A stretch of DNA of 64,000 bases from contig VAWU01000019.1 in assembly GCA_005888325.1 (NCBI GenBank), positions 106,285 through 170,284 on the forward strand. Reading direction: 5' to 3'. The notes under the pieces were generated by a model, which was not told the origin of the DNA, ran no database searches, and saw only the letters and a program-made list of their open reading frames with translations. Positions within the stretch are counted from its first letter, which is position 1, and each line of letters starts with the position of its first letter. This DNA comes from Actinomycetota bacterium (GTDB lineage Bacteria; Actinomycetota; Acidimicrobiia; Acidimicrobiales; AC-14). Shown piece after piece: positions 60,585 through 64,000 of this stretch. The translations under genes and the position numbers were made by a program.

Positions 60585-61066
60585 TGGCGCTCGATCTCGT
60601 CCTCGATCCGCCGCAGCCGCATGAACTTCTCGAAGCGCACGTCCTCGTCGTCGTCGACGCGCTCGGTGAGCTCCCGGGTGAGACGCGCGTGCTCCGCGTT
60701 CAGGTCGGCGATGGACAGGAGCGACGGCGGCGGGGCCGACGGCTGTGCGGCCGGCGCCGCGGCCGCGGCGGGCGCGGGGGTGGCCTCCGACGGCGGGGCG
60801 GGCGCGAGCGGGTCTGCGGCGACCGGCGCTGCGCCCACCGGCGGGGCCGGCGGGGCGGGCTTGAAGCGCTTGTCGAGCTTGTAGGCGACGACCATCAAGC
60901 CCGCGGCGCCGACGAAGAACATCGGGCGGGGGAGGACACCGGTAACGGCCAGCAGCATCACGAGGATGGCGATGCCGCCACTGATGAGGCCGCCGGGTGG
61001 CGACTGCGACACCCGGGTGGCAAGTCCGATCTTGTCTCGTTCCGAGGAAGCCGAATGCTGCGACAT
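60575..61066 (-). CDS. Membrane protein with Pro/Ala-rich linker and acidic helix
   Basis: 163 residues. Two adjoining hydrophobic segments (about 27-46, LISGGIAILVMLLAVTGVLP, and 48-65, MFFVGAAGLMVVAYKLDKRF), a Pro/Ala linker of about 50 residues, then helix SIADLNAEHARLTRELTERV and a charged end (FEKFMRLRRIEDEIERQKG). The ATG at 61066 has TATTCT eight bases upstream. No family known. Confidence 0.65.
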   Translation of the reverse strand: MSQHSASSERDKIGLATRVSQSPPGGLISGGIAILVMLLAVTGVLPRPMFFVGAAGLMVVAYKLDKRFKPAPPAPPVGAAPVAADPLAPAPPSEATPAPAAAAAPAAQPSAPPPSLLSIADLNAEHARLTRELTERVDDDEDVRFEKFMRLRRIEDEIERQKG

Positions 61067-61074
61067 GCGGCCCC

Positions 61075-61080
61075 AGAATA
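61075..61080 (-). promoter_or_regulatory. -10 element of the Pro/Ala-rich membrane protein
   Basis: TATTCT on the reverse strand ends eight bases before the ATG at 61066. Confidence 0.4.
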
Positions 61081-61101
61081 CGGGGTCCGCGATCGACGCC
61101 T

Positions 61102-61115
61102 GTGCACCGGTGCAC
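61102..61115. promoter_or_regulatory. 14-base perfect palindrome between divergent genes
   Basis: GTGCACCGGTGCAC is its own reverse complement and lies ten bases before the GTG at 61125 and about 36 before the opposite start. It is a candidate operator; the binding protein is unknown. Confidence 0.4.
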
Positions 61116-61124
61116 CATGGAGTC

Positions 61125-61322
61125 GTGGCGAACGAGTTCAAGCCGGGTCACCCGGTGGTCTTCTGGTTCTTCATCGTGGTCCTGATCTTCGGGTTCGTCT
61201 CCGGCACGAAGGCGCTGATCACGATCGACACCTGCAAGACCCCCACGTCGGACGTCAAGCACTGGCGCGTCATGCCCCCCGAGTGGGTCTGCAGCGCCGG
61301 CAGGTTCGAGTGGTCGCGGTGA
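61125..61322 (+). CDS. 65-residue single-pass membrane protein
   Basis: Residues: ANEFKPGHPVVFWFFIVVLI, GFVSGTKALITIDTC, then VMPPEWVCSAGRFEW. One membrane helix (about 10-30) and a short outer tail with two cysteines that could form a disulfide. GTG at 61125 is the start nearest to the helix; no clear ribosome site. Function unknown; the composition favours a real gene. Confidence 0.5.
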   Translation: MANEFKPGHPVVFWFFIVVLIFGFVSGTKALITIDTCKTPTSDVKHWRVMPPEWVCSAGRFEWSR

Positions 61323-61350
61323 TCGGCGGTTGAGACGAACCTGACGTGAC

Positions 61351-62097
61351 GTGAGCCCGCCAGCTCGAGCGCACTGGTTCGAGCCGCTGGCCGAGTTCAT
61401 GGGACCGGCCTACCTCCGGTACTCCTTCACCAAGGGGACCGAGCAGGAGGTCGGGTTCCTCGTCGATGCCCTCGGCCTGCAGCCCGGGCACCGCGTGCTC
61501 GACGTGGGGTGCGGCCCGGGCCGCCACGCGAACGCGCTCGCCCGGCGCGGCATCGAGGTCGTCGGTATCGACATCTCGCAGACCTTCGTCGACCTCGCCA
61601 CCGCCTCGGCGCCCGCCGGCGCGTCGTTCGTGCGCGCGGACGCCCGCCGGCTCGACTACGACGGTGAGTTCGACGTTGCCCTGTCGCTGTGCCAGGGCGG
61701 CTTCGGGCTGGTGCACGACGACGAGGACGACGACCGGGCGGTGCTCGACGGCATGTCCCGGGCGGTGCGACCGGGTGGTCGGGTGGCGCTCAGCGCGTTC
61801 TCGGGCTACTTCGCGGTGCGCTTCCTCGAGGCGGACGACGTCTTCGACGCCGCCACCGGGGTGAACGTCGAGCACACCACCGTGCGCAACGAGGCGGGGG
61901 AGGAAGCGAGCTTCGAGCTCAGCACGTCGTGCTACACACCGCGTGAGCTGCGCCTGCTCGCCACCGCGGTCGGCCTGCGCGTCGAGCACGTGTGGTCGGT
62001 GACACCGGGTGCGTATCGAGCCGCCGCGCCCGACCTCGAACAACCCGAGTACCTCCTCGTCGCGGAAAGGCCGGGTGGTACGATCCCCCGTCGGTGA
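61351..62097 (+). CDS. SAM-dependent class I methyltransferase
   Basis: 248 residues. GLQPGHRVLDVGCGPGRHAN (motif I, about 43-62), IEVVGIDISQTFVDLATASA, FVRADARRLDYDGEFDVALS and MSRAVRPGGRVALSAFSGYF. The beta-strand and helix order fits a class I Rossmann methyltransferase acting on a small molecule. GTG start, no clear ribosome site. It precedes rpsA by about 80 bases; no link to translation is evident. Confidence 0.82.
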   Translation: MSPPARAHWFEPLAEFMGPAYLRYSFTKGTEQEVGFLVDALGLQPGHRVLDVGCGPGRHANALARRGIEVVGIDISQTFVDLATASAPAGASFVRADARRLDYDGEFDVALSLCQGGFGLVHDDEDDDRAVLDGMSRAVRPGGRVALSAFSGYFAVRFLEADDVFDAATGVNVEHTTVRNEAGEEASFELSTSCYTPRELRLLATAVGLRVEHVWSVTPGAYRAAAPDLEQPEYLLVAERPGGTIPRR

Positions 62098-62178
62098 CCG
62101 AGTGGCTCGAGTCACCCTCTCCCGCACGCAAACCCAAACCGTGGGCGGGGGCTGTCCGGAAAGAAGGCGACCCCACGT

Positions 62179-63677
62179 ATGTCCGACCAGGCCGACGAGC
62201 AGGCGACCACCGACGCGACCCAGGAACTCGAAGCGGCTGACACCGCCGACGACGATTCCGGCGAGTACACGCCGAGGCAGGTGGTGGCCGACGACCTCGA
62301 CGGCCTCTCGTTCGAGGACGCGATCGCGGGAACGATCGTCGAGTTCGACGACGGCGACATCGTGAGGGCACCGTCGTCAAGGTCGACAAGGACGAGGTCC
62401 TCCTCGACATCGGGTTCAAGTCCGAAGGCGTCATCCCCGCGCGCGAGCTGTCCATCCGCCACGACGTCGATCCCGGCGAGATCGTCTCGCTCGGCGAGGA
62501 GATCGAGGCGCTCGTCCTCCAGAAGGAGGACAAGGAGGGGCGGCTCATCCTCTCCAAGAAGCGCGCCCAGTACGAGCGGGCCTGGGGCACCATCGAGAAG
62601 ATCAAGGAGAACGAGGGCGTCGTCTCCGGTCCGGTGATCGAGGTGGTGAAGGGCGGCCTCATCCTCGACATCGGACTGCGCGGGTTCCTTCCCGCATCGC
62701 TCGTCGAGCTGCGCCGGGTGCGCGACCTGCAGCCCTATGTCGGGCGCAACCTCGAAGCCAAGATCATCGAGCTCGACAAGAACCGCAACAACGTCGTGCT
62801 CTCGCGCCGAGCCTGGTTGGAGGAGACGCAGAAGGAGCAGCGCGAGGAGTTCCTCGAGAACCTCAAGATCGGCGAGGTGCGGCGGGGCACGGTGTCGTCG
62901 GTGGTCAACTTCGGCGCCTTCGTCGACCTCGGTGGCATGGACGGCCTCGTGCACGTCTCGGAGCTGTCGTGGAAGCACGTCGACCATCCGTCGTCGGTCG
63001 TGCAGGTCGGCGACGAGATCGACGTGCAGGTGCTCGAGGTCGACCTCGACCGTGAGCGCATCAGCCTCTCGCTCAAGGCCACCCAGCAGGACCCCTGGCA
63101 GGAGTTCGCCAACGCCCACCGCGTCGGCGAGCTCGTGTACGGGCGGGTCACCAAGCTCGTGCCCTTCGGCTCCTTCGTGCAGGTCGGCGAGGGCATCGAG
63201 GGACTGGTGCACATCTCCGAGATGGCGGTGCACCACGTCGACCTGCCCGAGCAGGTGGTCACGCCCGGCGAGGAGCTCTGGGTGAAGATCATCGACCTCG
63301 ACCTCCAGCGCCGGCGCATCAGCCTGTCGATCAAGCAGGCCGCCGAAGGTGGGGTCGTCGCCGAGGAGTACCGCGAGCACTTCGGCGAGCACGCCTACGA
63401 CGAGCAGGGCAACTACATCGGTCCCGAGGTGGCGGCGGGCTTCGAGCCCGAGACCGAGGCGCAGAAGGCATGGGCAGAGGAGTACGCGGCCCAGTACGGC
63501 ACCGACCCGACCGCGGCGTCGCCGGAGGGCGCGCCCGCTCCCGCCTCCGTCCCCGCCCCGGAGGCCGCCGCCGATGTCGAGCCGGGCGCGGCGGCAGACG
63601 CGGCGGCCGAAGCCGAGCCGGAGCGCGGTCCAGAAGCAGGCGGCGCGGCCGAAGGTGGCGCACCCGTCGAGCCGTAG
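62179..63677 (+). CDS. rpsA: 30S ribosomal protein S1 with an apparent one-base deletion
   Basis: S1 binds mRNA on the small subunit through repeated S1 (OB-fold) domains. The first frame (from ATG 62179) reads YTPRQVVADDLDGLSFEDAI and IVEFDDGDIV, then loses frame: one G is missing after GTG at 62362-62364. The next frame continues VVKVDKDEVLLDIGFKSEGV and carries the remaining S1 domains (GLILDIGLRGFLPASLVELR; VSSVVNFGAFVDLGGMDGLV; LVPFGSFVQVGEGIEGLVHI) to 63677. The C-terminus is Ala/Glu/Pro-rich. With the base restored the protein is about 499 residues. An error in the assembly is the simplest reason, as S1 is usually essential. Confidence 0.9.
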
Positions 63678-64000
63678 GTCGGTGGTGCCTCCACCGGGGG
63701 ACCGCGACCGCCACCACCGCCGTCGCCGTCAGGCGGGACCAACCGGTAGCACCCGACCCCGCCCGTCAGGCGCCAGCCCTTGGATTTCAGCGCATGGTGG
63801 AACGCGCACAGGCGCTGGAGGTTGTCGAGCGCGGTGGGCCCGCCTCGCGCGAAGGGAACGCGGTGGTCTCGCTGCAGGCGCGTGTCGGCGTCGCACCGCT
63901 CGATCACACAGCTGCGGACGCGCACGGCCAGCGCCCGCCGTTGCTCGACATCGACGTAGCGCGTGGCGCGCGTCACCGCCTTGATGTCGACACCGTGGGT
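63413..64000 (-). CDS. HNH endonuclease-domain protein (DUF222/13E12 type), 5' end beyond window
   Basis: The visible part begins THGVDIKAVTRATRYVDVEQ, then RRALAVRVRSCVIERCDADT and LQRDHRVPFARGGPTALDNL, QRLCAFHHALKSKGWRL: a full HNH motif (two Cys near the first His, RDHRVPF, CAFHH) as in DUF222-linked proteins abundant in actinobacteria. The N-terminal part lies right of base 64000. After about residue 90 the frame becomes Gly/Pro/Ala/Ser-rich and runs antisense through the last 265 bases of rpsA to 63413; a true end near 63680 may have been lost. Confidence 0.8.
   Translation of the reverse strand, partial: THGVDIKAVTRATRYVDVEQRRALAVRVRSCVIERCDADTRLQRDHRVPFARGGPTALDNLQRLCAFHHALKSKGWRLTGGVGCYRLVPPDGDGGGGGRGPPVEAPPTYGSTGAPPSAAPPASGPRSGSASAAASAAAPGSTSAAASGAGTEAGAGAPSGDAAVGSVPYWAAYSSAHAFCASVSGSKPAATSGPM
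63680..63696 (+). terminator. Possible rpsA terminator
   Basis: CGGTGG and CCACCG pair around TGCCT two bases after the rpsA stop; the stem is short and lies within the antisense HNH frame. Confidence 0.35.

Overview
The window is chromosomal DNA of a very GC-rich actinobacterium. Several genes together point to the deep-branching class Acidimicrobiia rather than to Streptomyces or Mycobacterium, but this is inference and not a species call: a mycothiol synthase, several luciferase-like F420-type oxidoreductases, an ANTAR response regulator, a DtxR-type metal regulator, an HNH protein of the DUF222/13E12 type, and a DgkA-type lipid kinase. Genes are packed tightly. Same-strand neighbours often share four bases at stop/start (ATGA, GTGA, TTGA), and convergent neighbours often overlap or share a hairpin. 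About two dozen first genes have a TANNNT hexamer only 5-10 bases before the start codon and no Shine-Dalgarno sequence, the layout of leaderless mRNAs. Three divergent pairs share one symmetric -10 (ANNNTANNNT).

Layout. 1-6795: menaquinone methyltransferase (cut by the window edge), a MerR regulator diverging from a lipid kinase and an ABC-F ATPase, a Tat-exported amidohydrolase lipoprotein and two alpha/beta hydrolases, one lacking its nucleophile. 6747-11665: fatty-acid type metabolism (acyl-CoA synthetase, LLM oxidoreductase, MaoC hydratase, acyl-CoA dehydrogenase). 11685-17185: nucleotidyltransferase, rlmN, VIT1-type transporter, mshD, nth and small proteins. 17290-22318: histidine operon hisD-C-B-H-A-F, with hisI at 23370. 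23731-35366: tryptophan genes trpE, trpC, trpB2, trpF, trpB, trpA, interrupted by ygfZ, a lipoprotein, a thioesterase and a two-component system. Neither trpD nor trpG is in the window.

35382-44370: a HAD hydrolase/FAD oxidoreductase pair of the kind linked to phosphonate catabolism, a zinc-ribbon miniprotein with an aldo/keto reductase, then a cobalamin salvage and assembly operon (cobO, cbiZ, cobU, cobS, cbiB, and a HAD-CobT fusion that may supply a missing phosphatase). 44455-48023 is the most worn stretch: a decayed vapBC toxin-antitoxin pair, tag, bcp, truncated permease and histidine-kinase pieces abutting head to head, a 51-residue membrane protein and tRNA-Leu(CAA).

48088-64000: a flavoprotein disulfide reductase, a Ser/Thr kinase, a serine beta-lactamase-like hydrolase, malQ, an EamA exporter, an ANTAR regulator, an iron operon efeU-cupredoxin-dtxR with a DtxR-like box, polA, a methyltransferase, rpsA (carrying an apparent one-base deletion) and an HNH gene entering from the right edge whose frame runs antisense into rpsA.

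No CRISPR array, insertion sequence, prophage or biosynthetic megacluster was seen. The items most worth following are the HAD-CobT fusion, the shared bidirectional -10 elements with widespread leaderless starts, the repeat-encoded leader ORF at 5027, the dispersed start-codon repeat, and the two non-standard CTG starts.
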